Shown here piece after piece: positions 1 through 12,200 of a stretch of DNA of 64,000 nucleotides. The DNA comes from Todiramphus chloris collaris. Lineage: Eukaryota; Chordata; Aves; Coraciiformes; Alcedinidae. The stretch is taken from NCBI GenBank assembly GCA_025345505.1, contig JANVCC010000152.1:1931318-1995317 (forward strand), written 5' to 3'. Numbering within the stretch: the first letter of the stretch is position 1; every line of letters starts with the position of its first letter. Position numbers and translations under genes: made by a program. Below the pieces are notes generated by a model that did not search any database, was not told where the DNA came from, and saw nothing but the letters and a program-made list of their open reading frames with translations.

Positions 1-66
1 ATGGTTGGGCACGATGATCCCAAGGGTCTTTTCCAACCTGAGTGATTCTGTGATTCTGTGATTTTA
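1..66 (+). mobile_element. CR1 LINE 3' end, cut by window edge
   Basis: GATGATCCCAAGGGTCTTTT is followed by the octamer tail GTGATTCTGTGATTCTGTGA, the standard CR1 3' terminus. The element continues left of the window. Confidence 0.85.
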
Positions 67-3000
67 TAGTATGGTTGTGAAACAGAGACATCTGTCATGT
101 TCCCATCCTTATGTACAGGGCTTTGAGTGCCTTCCTCTTTTCCCCAGTATCTTTGGTCATTTTTTATTGCCATTCTTTTACTCGGATGTACACATTTATG
201 CAGTGAAAGGCAAGTACATGCTGATTTGACACTACTAATGCAGAAAGGTTTGGCAAGACTTTGGTTTGCTTAACCTTCCAAACCAAAGATTAGCAAGAAA
301 TGGAGTCGCTCCATATACACACATCAGGACAGTCACGGCAAGGAAATTAGAAAACACTCACTGAGTGAAGATGATTTAAACTGAAAGACAAAATTGGCAA
401 AATATCCCAAACCACCTCATATGAAAGAACTTACTTAGGAAATTATTTTTTTAACTATCTGAGAAGAAAATTTATGGAGACTAAAGGGAATAGAAAAGAG
501 TATTTTTAGGATGAAACCTGATCAGTTTATGAAAGACTTACTGGATATAGTAGCCTGGGATAAAAATCAAACATTATAACTGTTTTATGCCTTATACACA
601 CTTTACAGAAGTATAAGGGTCCAGCTCTGTTGTTTGCTACAAATCCAGAATTAAATGTGTGAAAGGATCACAGCACTACTGACACACATGGATGAATATT
701 TTGATGAAATGTATCTGTATGTTGGACTAAATCCTTGATGATTGAATCCTGGGTAAACATGAACCAAAAAAAGCTGGTAAGTAGTCTCTTTCCTAAAAAA
801 GTTGAGCTTAGCAATATGAATTGTCTACACTAGACGGAAAACAAACTCCCTTTCAGTGAGAAACATTAATCCTAAACTATTGAAATTATAGTTTGGTCTG
901 CAGAGGTGGTTTTCATAAATTGGCTTAGAAAAAAAGCCTTTGGAAGCTGCCTTTGCCTCCCAGGAAAAAGCTGCTGTCAGAGAGATGGGCCGTCCCCCAG
1001 AATTATCATTGTGAGAGATAACAGCTGAACAGTGATTTTACATTTTAGGGTGCTTGGATCGTCAGTGTCAGTGATGGTGTGATTTGTGCCGCAGTGCTGG
1101 CCACCCTTGTGCCTGCTGTCAAAAAGGAAATGAGGTTGCTCCCACGTGAGAAGCAGTTAAACGCTTACTGTTTGCTGCTCTCCTTGCATTTATTGGATGA
1201 TATCTAGAAAGCATTTCTACACCTTTTCCAGTCTTCAAACAGAAGTCCTGTCCTCCGTAGTGGTTAAATGCAATACATGCTAGCACCAAAAGTCTACAAG
1301 GCAGAAATCATTTCACTACTTTGTTTTTTTAGTGTATTTTCTAATTTACATCTGTGGGGTGAGTGTAGCTCTAAATGCTGTAGCTCACGGAAGCCAGCCA
1401 CATCAGCCTCTATGTGCTGTGAATGGTACAGAGAAGCTTCTCTTTGTACCAAAAATATGATATATGAGAAACATGTGCCCAGAGGGAGAGGAAGCAAAAG
1501 GGAGCACATCATACTGTTGGTCTGAGTGCTTGTGCACACTTTGATGCATAGCACTTCAGCTCCAACAGTGGTGGTGGGAAGGTATTGCCACAACTAGTCT
1601 ATGTTTGTGCTCTTTGCTCAGGTTGGTGGAAAATGTGAATTTAATTCCTGCCCAACTGAGACCTGCCCATTGCCACAGGCTGGTCTGATCATATCTGGGC
1701 TGTGACTGACTTCAGTCACCATCCCTGGCCCTGTTCTAGCCAGATGCTGTGGAACATCATCGTGCTGGGAAGGGCACTGCCCTTGCTCTCACTGTCACTC
1801 TTGTCCCCCATCTCATCTGCCCTCACTTCACTGCTGCCTGACACTCTGGAGGGGCATCTCAACTTGTAGGTGGATTTAGATATATATACATATATAAGAA
1901 ACGACCCTGCTGGCTCAAACAATTCGATGAGGATGAGTGATGGTCATTTCTCACAAAGAATGGACTTGCACAACTACTCACTGGTTGCCCTAAGGCATAG
2001 TCATCAGCACAGCATTTTGGAGGAGCTGGCTTTGCCATTAGAGGCAAGGTGGCTACAGGCTACTCTCTGCTGTGGGCTGTCCATCTCCGGGGTCTCTGTG
2101 CAACACCGGAGATGTTAATACACCAGCACCTCCGGGTTTGTGAGATGGGGATTCTTTCTGTTTGTGCTGGTTTCCACTTGATGGCAGCAGAGCCCACAGC
2201 AATGGGGTGCAGGTCTATGAGCAGTTTCCTGTTCATTATTGATGAGTGAGTGAAAGGGAAGACAGCAAAAAGCTGACTTTTAAGAAGAATATTCAGTATA
2301 TTTTGGATTGTGAATGTAATGATGATGAGACTGGCTCTGAAAAGCACTGAAATCCTCCTGCCTCCCAGACTGAGAGGCAAAAATACAGTGTCTTTTGCAA
2401 GAGATTAAATCTTCACCACAGAAAAGATGTATGAAACCAGATTTACTCTATCTTAAGTCCATTAAATTGCTTGGGGAAATATTTCAGCTTTCAGTTTTCT
2501 TTTGTCTGTTTTCAGTACAGATAGCTCTGAATTTCTGTATGCTGTGGTAAAGAGAAAGCAGAGAGAAGTTAATTATTACTGAGACTGAGACTGAGACTGG
2601 CTTTCAGTGCCAGCTTTACAGTTGTTTACAGGCAAATGTCCACAAAAAAAAAAAAAAGAGAGAGAGAGAGAAGAGTTTCAGAGAATAAACAGAGAATACA
2701 GGACATATAGTTACAGAATTTTTTTTTTTTTTTTGCAATATAATCAGCTGTTCTGTAGTCAAGTCAGTGTTTTAAATAGGTCTATATTTGCAGGTGTTTC
2801 CTAAAAACCTAATCAGCTTTTAGGGGAAAGCATTATTTGGTGTAAACTAGAGGACCATGACCTTTTCTCAGCTCTGTCTCCAGCTCAGGACCCACTTTTC
2901 AACTGGCAGCTGCACCATTTACTGCAGTGTTGGTTGAACTCTTCTGGCATATTGGAAGGTCTGGAATGGAGGCTGCTCTGGTCGTTTGTGTCTTCGTTCC

Positions 3001-3936
3001 AAGGTTACATTAACAGAAATAGAATATATATATTTCAAGACACATCAGACACCAGGATAAAAATGAGATTTACACATCACTATCATCTTCTTGGAAATGT
3101 TTGCCATATAGTTAATTGGTGTCCATTTTTCTGTCAGGAAAAATAGTAGTTTATAAAATGGCTGACTTATTCCTCACTGTAAACATATGTGCTCTGTAAA
3201 CTGAAAGAAAGAGCTAAAATGTCAGCTGCATTGGATGTCTCTGTTTCATGGATACTGGTGGAATCACAGCAGGCATGTTCAATCATTCTGGTGCCTGAAA
3301 AGCAGGGCAGAAAAGTTCTGATGGAGAAAATCAGGAGTTCTCAGAAGGCCCATCTACCTCTTCCCTGACAACTCAATTTCTGAAAATGTTTTCTCATTGT
3401 GAAGCTAGATACAATATGCCACCCCACCATCTTGTGTCCCTTCAAAACCACAGAAACCCTAGAAAAACAAAACCATAATAAAAAAAAGAATGTCCTACAA
3501 GAGTTAAAGAGGTAAAGAGATGTACATATAATCCCTTTTCCAGTCTTACCTCTATTTATTGCAAATCTTTGGACTGGAAATAGGGTGTTTCACATACTTC
3601 AGGGGCCATAGTTAACTGGAATAGCAGTGATATTTGGGACTGTAAGTTTCTCTTAGGTTCTTCTGTTTTGCATAAGAAAAGCTCTGGGATATGAAGTAAC
3701 ACCCTATAGAGTGGACATCTCTCTCCATTTTCTCCTTCTGTTTGGGTTTCTTCTTGCTTCAAGTTCTCCACAGGAGAACTCTCTTCATGGAGACTTTGAG
3801 AGCTTATGGGATGAGGGGTGAGCTAGTGGTCAAGGGACCTGCCAGAGGCACTGGATTGAGGAATAGAGAATGATATACTGAAGCATGTATTTGTGGTTTA
3901 GTAACTTGTGCACTCTTTGGGTATCTGTTGCACTAG
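67..3936. other. Intergenic, no gene recognised
   Basis: Short open frames on both strands show no family resemblance and no splice-supported exon. A hexamer run (GAGACT, about 3.5 copies) lies at 2577-2599, and an A-run followed by (GA)n at about 2643-2673. Confidence 0.6.
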
Positions 3937-3940
3937 TCAA

Positions 3941-4331
3941 TGTTAACTATGAATTGCTTATTTGTGGGATCATTCCTGGAGGAGAATGGGCATGCCTGCT
4001 ATCAGCAAGACTGTGTGGGAATAAATTGAGCTGCGGGCGACGACCTTGAGGTATGCTTGAGAACAGCAATGGAGGAAGTAAAGCAGTGAAGCAAGAAGAT
4101 AAAGAAGAAGAAAGTAGAAGATAACCAGGATGGGGGGTAGTGATGGAAGTGATGTAGGATAGCCAGTTATGTATTAGCTTAAGGCACATGAACAGTATGT
4201 GGAAAAACAAATGTAACCAATCAGCTAAGCTTTGGGTGCGTGATCAGGAGCTTGAACTGTATATATTGCAGCTGCTTTTGTGAATAAAGGTCTTCAGTTA
4301 TAACTCTTATAGAGGTGTTTGGAGTCCATCA
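3941..4331 (+). mobile_element. Probable solo ERV LTR
   Basis: A CCAAT box (AACCAATCAGCTAAGC near 4215), a TATATA promoter-like stretch near 4260 and GAATAAAGGTCTTCAG near 4282 are spaced as in the U3-R of a retroviral LTR. The proposed limits begin TGTTAAC and end CATCA, and both flanks carry TCAA (3937-3940 and 4332-4335), a 4-bp duplication that fits a gammaretrovirus-like (class I) element but could occur by chance. No internal proviral sequence is adjacent. Confidence 0.5.
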
Positions 4332-4449
4332 TCAATCACCTCATCACTTTCTCACTGCTTTGAGACAAAGTTATGAACAGTGGTGTCCGTGTGAGAAAAT
4401 ATGTCCATCTTCTACATTGACACATTGACACTCACTGGCTTTTGTCTTC

Positions 4450-4583
4450 TCTAGAGACTTTCAAAACCCATCTGGATGTGTTCCTGAGTGACATGCCCTA
4501 GGTGGTCCTGCTTTGGCAGGGGGGTTGGACTTGATGATCTCTAGAGGTCCCTTCCAACCCTTCACATTCTATGATTCTATGAT
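4450..4583 (+). mobile_element. CR1 3' end fragment
   Basis: Begins in the TCTAGAGACTTTCAAAACCC segment (C-terminus of CR1 ORF2), followed by GGACTTGATGATCTCTAGAG, CCCTTCCAACCC and the ATTCTATGATTCTATGA tail. About 130 bp, 5'-truncated. Confidence 0.9.
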
Positions 4584-4585
4584 AT

Positions 4586-7500
4586 GACTGCAGTGCATGA
4601 CACATTTTTTAAATTTCGTGAATCACAATTATTTTAGTGTTTGGGGAAATATGTTACAAGCCTCTGATACAAGTCAGAAATGTGAGAGTTTTAAATTTGC
4701 CTAGTCCTTAGATTCTGTTCATGGGAGGTTTATTAAAGTATTAATACATTATTAATCATTACAAATATATTACAGTTGTGAATCAAGCATAGGCACATCA
4801 GAAGTGTTTATAAAATATGGTCACGGATAAGATGTTCATCTACTGAAGTCACAAAAAGTCAATCTATATTGGGTGAAATAACCATTTATTAGGACATTTA
4901 TTACACATGCAGTAACATTTACAGCCCTCCTTTACAGGCAGCATTTGACCCAGATTTACTTTTTAAAAACTGAACTTTCTTGGTAAAAATTTCTGTGAAA
5001 CTTTTCCTGAGGCAACATTCAGTGTTAGCACTGGATCACAAAATATGGTGTTCAGCTGGGTTGGCTGTACAGCAACTGAACTTTTTGACAAACCCAGAAC
5101 ACTTGACAGTGAGACAAGATCAGATCTAAAAGAAAGTTGGTGGCGTGTTCCAAAGGGTAAAAACTGGAAAAGGCTTTTTTTTTTCCTCCTTTGCTCTATT
5201 CTCCAGAGTAGTTTGTTATGTGTAAATAATTATTTAATGCTGCTGCCTGTATTAAAGTGTGGCTCTCACCTGAATTTTTATTGCTTCTGGGTGAATTTCA
5301 ATCTATTGTTGTCTGCATAATTATGCATTAAGGCATTTAGCATTTTCATAGCTATCGTTTGATTGTTATTCAAATCAAAAGAAAGATATAATGAAACTTT
5401 GTCATTTAGTATAGTCTGCTTTAAACATACTCACTCCTTATATACATTGTAATCTTTTCAGCATCTTCTCTCATTTTCTTGTGCCACGTTCAAAAATAAA
5501 AACTCTCCAGGTGCTTGTTGGTGAGTAAGCAGAGCTGCTGTTTCAACTCATTGCAGCCATGCCCACAAACCACAATGTATTCTAATGTTTACTGCTCCAT
5601 ACACAACCCAACATCTGTATATAACAGCATAAACATTCTTAATCTACCTCTAGTGTTTTGTGCTGTTTAGTCACTTAACTGCAAAAGGCTTGAAGGAACT
5701 GCTCTTGAGGAGTTAGAAGTACTAAACAGTGCATGAAAAGATGCAGTCTTAAGCTATCAGTCAGATGTGGGTTCTGAGCCCACAGCTTAAGAATAAAATG
5801 ACAATAGACTTTCTACCTACTCAGTTTCTCAGCGTGACATGTAAATGGGTGGTAAAGACAGCAATGGAAACACCACTGCCTAATGCACCGCAAAATCCAG
5901 GCTCTGTATGCCCAGCATCTCAGGCAATGACCACTGCAACAGAACACTGCAAATTGAGGGTTATTCTGAATAATGGCAACTGCTAGTTCTTATCCCGGGG
6001 CTTTGTTAGGCTGTTTTCTCAGAGATGGGCAGGCTCTAATCTCTGCTGTCTTACAAAATTACATATTTCAAATCTTCCAAAATGTTACACATGACAATCA
6101 GCCATTCAGACCACCCAGCAAGGCAAGCCCTGTATTTTTAAGTCTTTCTTTGCCAAGTATGTAATTTTTTTGTCAGACTAGAGTCTTCTTACATATACAT
6201 ATATACACACACACATAGAAATCTCCTCCTGTAGGCTTTTTTTTTTTTTTTTCCCCCTGGAAAGAATTACTTTTCTTTTTAGGAATAACCTATCTAGTCT
6301 AAACACCTATTTTATCGCTTATTGCTATGTGGGAGGTATTCATTATCTACCAATTCCAGTTTATAGAGGAGAAGTTTTTGAAGTTGCTTTATAGTGACAG
6401 AGATATGAGAAACACCTTTAGTTATAACTACGAAGTTTTGATTTTTTATTCAGCTATTATAGGGGTTTTATACACAACACTTTAAATAATTTCTGGGTAG
6501 ATTAAATATCTAAGTTCTAATTAAACAAAATAGAGACTATCTTCTGCTTGTGCGAAGTCCTGTACAGAGTCGCAGGAGCAACAGAAATTACAGAAATTAT
6601 TCTGGTAAAAAAAAAATACTGCAAAGAATCTCTATTTCAGACTAATTTCTTATGGGAATTAATTTCTCAGATGGATTCCTTCAACTGAGGATGGTTTATC
6701 TCTCCTCATTCACATTTCTATTGATCTTTAAAATGAAACAAATTCTTGTTCTTTCAACACTTAGAAACAAAATATGTTAGAAGTTTTCATAATTTGTATA
6801 CTATTTTCTTTCTTCTCTTCTTCTCTGCTGGCATTAGATGTAATAGAAAAAACAATCAACAGTGTTCAGTTTTATTTTTTGCACTTTTTTAAATTAAAAA
6901 AAAAAACCCAACAAAGCAGCTTGACAATAGGGAAATGAAACTTTTCTAAGTACAGAGAAGATAAAGTTACAGAAAAGAAAAAGAAAAAAAAGCAGAAAAA
7001 ATGATGAAAACTTCCTGGGCAGCTTTCTTTCACTAATTCTTTTGTCCCACAAACCAAAAAAAAATCTTCTCTTTCCCCACTGTCCCATGAGTTAAAAAAT
7101 TGGAGAAGAGACTATGTAAGAAAAATCTCAAAATGCTGATGAATTCAACAAATATACATTTGGAAACCAAACATCAAATATAAATAATGTATTTCCAAGA
7201 ATATCTAGATCTCACGCCATTGCAAGTGAGAAGTTGTTTAAATGAAATTATTTACACAGGCACCAAGTTTTTCTAGTACTGTTAAAATTAGCTTCCTTCA
7301 TAGGTATTTTTCCTATCCCCATTGTCTGGATTTTTTGTTAAGAATAAAACTTTATTAGTCCACTAGATTTAAAACCTGGGAGTCTCAGTGTGCATCTCAC
7401 CGTCTCCTTTCTAGCTGCTCCAAGTTCTAGACTTTTTTAATTCGGGAGTGATATAAGATGCAACTCCCATCAATGTGCAACAAGCAGAGCTGAGAAGGGA

Positions 7501-8908
7501 TCTTTGTGCTACTTTTAGTTTGAAAACAACAACCCCTCTGACGGTCTCTGTCACTTTCAAAGATGAAATATCCTTCTGACATCCAGCTGCACTTGTGGAG
7601 AACAAGACAGCCATAGGATAATATCATCTTCCATTAGAATAAAAGACTTACACGTGTCTAAAGATGCTCTGGTAAAATTGTTCTCAGGTAATTTCAATCA
7701 TCTATATTTTTAGACCATTATTAGCTTTTAAGTCTTAATTGGTGCCGGATGTGTCCATCATGTTACCTGTTATATCATCTGGCTGACAATTTAAAAGTAA
7801 TATAATAGGGAATAAAAGCCTAAAATTAAAGACTACTTAATGGTATGTATTGTATTGATCTAAAAATAAGAAATCATGAGGAAGAAAAGGCACCAGCTGG
7901 GCTACCTCATAAAAGACCTGTATCATCGACCATGGAAGTGTCTAACAAATTGCTGTTCTTTTACACATGGACCAAAGCAGCAGCTGGTGTAAATTAGTAC
8001 AGCTCCAGTTACTTCAGTACAATAAATATAGCATTGGCACAGAATCTGACCCTTTAACTCCACCAAAAGCAAGATGAGAGGTGATTGCCACCTAGCTTTC
8101 TAATGAAAATTTTATTAATGAATGGTACATTAAATTAGTGAAAATCAAGGGTGCTGTTGTAATTGCTTCATTTATAATATGTAGCACTACTTCTGGGCTT
8201 ACAGCCTGATAAGGCTATCGCTCTCCAAACAGAACAAAACCAATTCTCTTTGTTCTGGAGAGCTTCACCATCTAAACAAGGAATAAGTTTGAAAATAAAA
8301 TTAAACTATACAAAACTCCAAATCTGAAGATGCAACCTTAACTTAGCAATTTTATCATGCTTTATCATTCAGTTGTTGTAGATTTTGCTCCTGCAGGTTT
8401 TCTCCAAGTTTTGGTACTAACTAGAGAATACAACTAAAATCTGTGCTCAGGCTGTGAAGAGGGCTGAAGTCCTGAGACCTATACCTCATTACCATCCAGA
8501 CTTCATGGTGAGGTCATCTTTATGTGATTAAATGAGTGTGGCCCTTGACTCCTGAGCCAAGTCCACACAGCTGAAGGCAAGTTTCCCATCTGCACCCATA
8601 CTGCCTTGCACTTGGGTATGGGTCTGCCCTGGAAGCCATTTGGTGCCCCTGTAGCCCTGCAACGAGGTTACTCTTCTGTGTATTCCAATTTTAGGGTGTC
8701 TGTAATTTGTAAGGGCTGATTCTGAGCCTAGTGGTGTGCTGTCTTCATAGGATGAAACTGCAGGTACATGTTGCCATGTTGTCATGGTATGAGGACCTGG
8801 GAGGTGTTCTGTCTTTCTGCAAGAGCACTAGAGGAACCAGGCAAAAACTGGTGTAGCCTCACCTACACTGTGTTTTGGGAGCTATCCTGGGAGTGAACTC
8901 TTCCCCAG
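4586..8908. other. Intergenic, no gene recognised
   Basis: AT-rich sequence with scattered short T and A runs (for example about 6239-6254) and a short CA/TA microsatellite near 6193-6218. No exon, RNA gene or transposon remnant is recognisable. Confidence 0.6.
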
Positions 8909-9028
8909 ATCACAGAATCACAGAATGTTAGGGGTTGGAAGGGACCTTGAAAGACCATCTAGTCCAAGCCCCCTGCCAGAGCAGGACCACCTAGAGCAGG
9001 TCACAACCACCTAGAGCAGATCACACCT
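8909..9028 (-). mobile_element. CR1 3' end fragment, left arm of inverted pair
   Basis: Starts with ATCACAGAATCACAGAATG, the reverse complement of the CR1 tail, then GGTTGGAAGGGACCTTGAAA. A 20-bp tandem duplication (8986-9005 and 9006-9025, one mismatch) repeats the CCACCTAGAGCAG segment at its inner end. Confidence 0.9.
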
Positions 9029-9077
9029 GGGTATGGTCATAATCAGAACCAGGATTAGAAGAGAGAGAGGTTGTGGA

Positions 9078-9221
9078 GTCTCCTTCTCTAGAGACTTTCA
9101 AAACCTGCCTCGATCTGTTCCTGTGTGGCCTGCCCTGGGTGATCCTGTGCTGGCAGAGGGCTTGGACTTGATGATCTCCAGAGGTCCCTTCCAACTCCTA
9201 CCATTCTATGATTCTATGAAG
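9078..9221 (+). mobile_element. CR1 3' end fragment, right arm of inverted pair
   Basis: TCCTTCTCTAGAGACTTTCA leads to GATGATCTCCAGAGGTCCCT and then CCATTCTATGATTCTATGA. It is opposite in orientation to the copy ending about 50 bases upstream. Confidence 0.9.
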
Positions 9222-12200
9222 CACATTGTTGAAAGCTTCAAGCTCCAAGAAAGTTATGAAAATAAGCTTTTGAAAAAACTACAGCAATTGAAATGCACCC
9301 AAAAATATCTTATCTTGTATTTTAGCCCTAAAAGGAAGCTAAGTTATTTTGAGAGTCTGATCTTGTGAGAGATGACATACAAGTACAAAGTTTTGAAAAT
9401 ACCATTTGCGTATATGTACCCAGTGTGACCACACTAACATCCACATGCGTGTTTTACGGGAATTCCAAATCTCTACTTGTCAAATCACATCGGGGTCTAT
9501 TTACTTCCCCTAGCTTTTTTTATTCCAGAGACTGGACCATAAAATGGTTACTGATTAGAATATCCACCATATTCTAAGGGGAACTGATTGTAAAATTGCG
9601 ATTAGTTATGCTAACTAGTTGGATGACTTCAGCTAAGAGTGAAACTGATATTCTAATTGTATTGGTTTTGGCCTTACATGAAGTTTTTTCATCAGTTTTG
9701 CTAGGACAATAAATGAGGGAAAGAGAACTGTGATAATTAAAAAGGCACAGTTGCTGTATATCAGACGAGTCTCATTACTATTGGCAACACATATACTGAC
9801 AGCCTGAAAATATTGCAGGTATCTTTGTTGCATTTATCTTCCAATAATTTCTTAGTCCAGTAAGTTTTGCTTCATCTAAGAAAATTTGCACAGAGAAATA
9901 TCACTTCATCTGTTTCCTTTTATATTGCCAATTCCATAGTTAATCAGATGGGCAATGCCTTTCCCTGCAAATGTGCAGGAGAGCCCTGTTTCAGAATGAA
10001 TATCAGATGATTTTTAACAAAAAAAAGGAAGTATAAAAAGCAGACTATTGGCCAGGGTAATTAGAAGAATAAACAGACTAACAATTTTAAAGAAAAATAT
10101 TTAAAGAATAAGACCTTGCCACCATACTGAAGTACTTCAATTTTTAAAGCTGCAATGGATAGTATCACCTTAACTTAGGAGTGCTCTTTGTTGTCTGCCT
10201 GGCCCCAAATACTTCAAGAGTTCAAATAACCTGCCAAAATCCAGTCTCTCAGTGAGAAATGTCCCCTTGTCAGGCACTGTCAAACTATTGATAGCTGCTT
10301 GTGGCTGTCCACTCTTGGATGACATCCTGCTGAAGCAGCAGCAGTAGACTCCTCTAGCCTAGCCCAAGTAAAAAAATACACTATAGCAAAATTTCCTTCA
10401 CTTTTTGTGCTATGCAGAGTTTCACTCCTGCATAAACTATAACAATTCCAGGTTCAAACAGGCTTAACTTCTTCAGAAGCCTAAATCTAAAAACATACTT
10501 TAAAGGATTCATTCTATGCCTGGAAACACAAATAACCCTTTGGATTTTCAGCTGCTCTTAGATGCCTTGTACCTGTTTATTGTCCTGATAGTTGCAAATA
10601 GCAAGATAAGATGTATGAAGTAGATAGTACGTATTATGTGCTATATAGTCAACTGCATTAAGAGGGAACCTGAGAACTGATCACAGTTTTGACTGTGATG
10701 CCTCCTGGTTTCATCACCCATCTCTCCAGGCTATAGGTATTAAAAACCTGGGGAACCAGAATGGCATGGACATCCAGGATCCCTGTTATGGCACCTGTTC
10801 TTCTTTTCCTTCACCTACAGAGGAGCAGTGTGGGAGGAAGGCGATGCTCTCACAGACCTCCATCAGAGGCACAGCCAATGCAACAGCAGCTGATGCCATT
10901 ATGCATGGTGCAGGCAGAAGAAGTAGGGTAAGTGACCAATGTCCCCAGTCACTGCCTTGTTCTTGGGTGCCTCTCTGGCATTATGAGGGGTCCAAGGTCC
11001 TCCAGGCTAGAGCCAGGGGCTGGATATGGCCAGCAGGTGCACCAGAGGGATTGGCAGCGTTTTGATTCTGGGTGGGTTGGGGGCACCACGAGCGCCTCTC
11101 CTGCCTGTGCTGCTGATTGTCCTATCTCTCCTTACATCCTCCAGCACTCTGTCAGAGATGACCATGTTCATCACCATGTGCAGGGCAAGGCAACCTCATC
11201 CTTCAGGTCCCAGCTCCTGGGAGCAACAGCTGGGATAAATCTAAGTCTAGGCTGCTTACGGCTACCAAGAAATGAAGAGCCAGTGTTGCCCCATCTCAGC
11301 CAGTAGGGATGGGGCTTGTGGCAGCCCCAGGGATGGGACCACTACCCAGCCCCTCCAAGAGAAGCCCCAGGGGACTGCCATACCCGAGAGGGATGCTGCC
11401 TCCCCATCAAGGGGGACTACGCTCTGTATTACTGTCAATAGAGAAAATTGTGTTCCACTATTGTGGTGAGAGCTTATAAGGGAGATACAAGGATGAAAGT
11501 TGACTTTGTCCTAGAGTTGAAAGTTGCAGTGTACCTGAGTACACACTGGTTACACTGAAGTCCTTCACTCCTTTGGTGGCCCAGGAGCATCCTGAGTGGT
11601 CTCCGCATTGATGAGACAATGGACTGACTGTGGACAATGGACCCACCAGAGACTGAATTCCTGGCTGAACCAACTGGCACAACCAGGCATTTCACTAATT
11701 GCTAGAAGAGTTGTCCAGGTGGGAATTTTAAACAGACACAGAGATTCCCCATGGTATCTCCTGCTTTTCTCGATCAGTCCATAGGCACAATTTGTGCGTT
11801 TCAGCAAGTTGACTAATATCTGGCCATTCCAGAAACACTTTTAGGCCATTCCTGCTGCAAAGCTTAACAAATTCTAAATTGATAAAACACATGCCAATAG
11901 GGTAAACTCCTCCTACAGAAGGAGAAGTGTTCACATAGGACCATCTTCTGTTGGTAGGGTATGGTTCTTATGTAGTATCAGGAGTGATGGATCTTTTATG
12001 TGCTGGGGTGGTCATGCAGCAGCACAGGCCAGCTGGCTATGTGAACATTATACAGTTTTTACAGTTGGCTTAAAGGCAGTGTTAACAATTCTTTTCTATG
12101 ATCAATTTCTAATTTCTGAGGCATTTGCCTCTTCTTAAACTCTGTTTTAAAATCCCCAGGTATTTCAGAGCCTGTTTTGCATTTCAGATCAACAGCTGAG

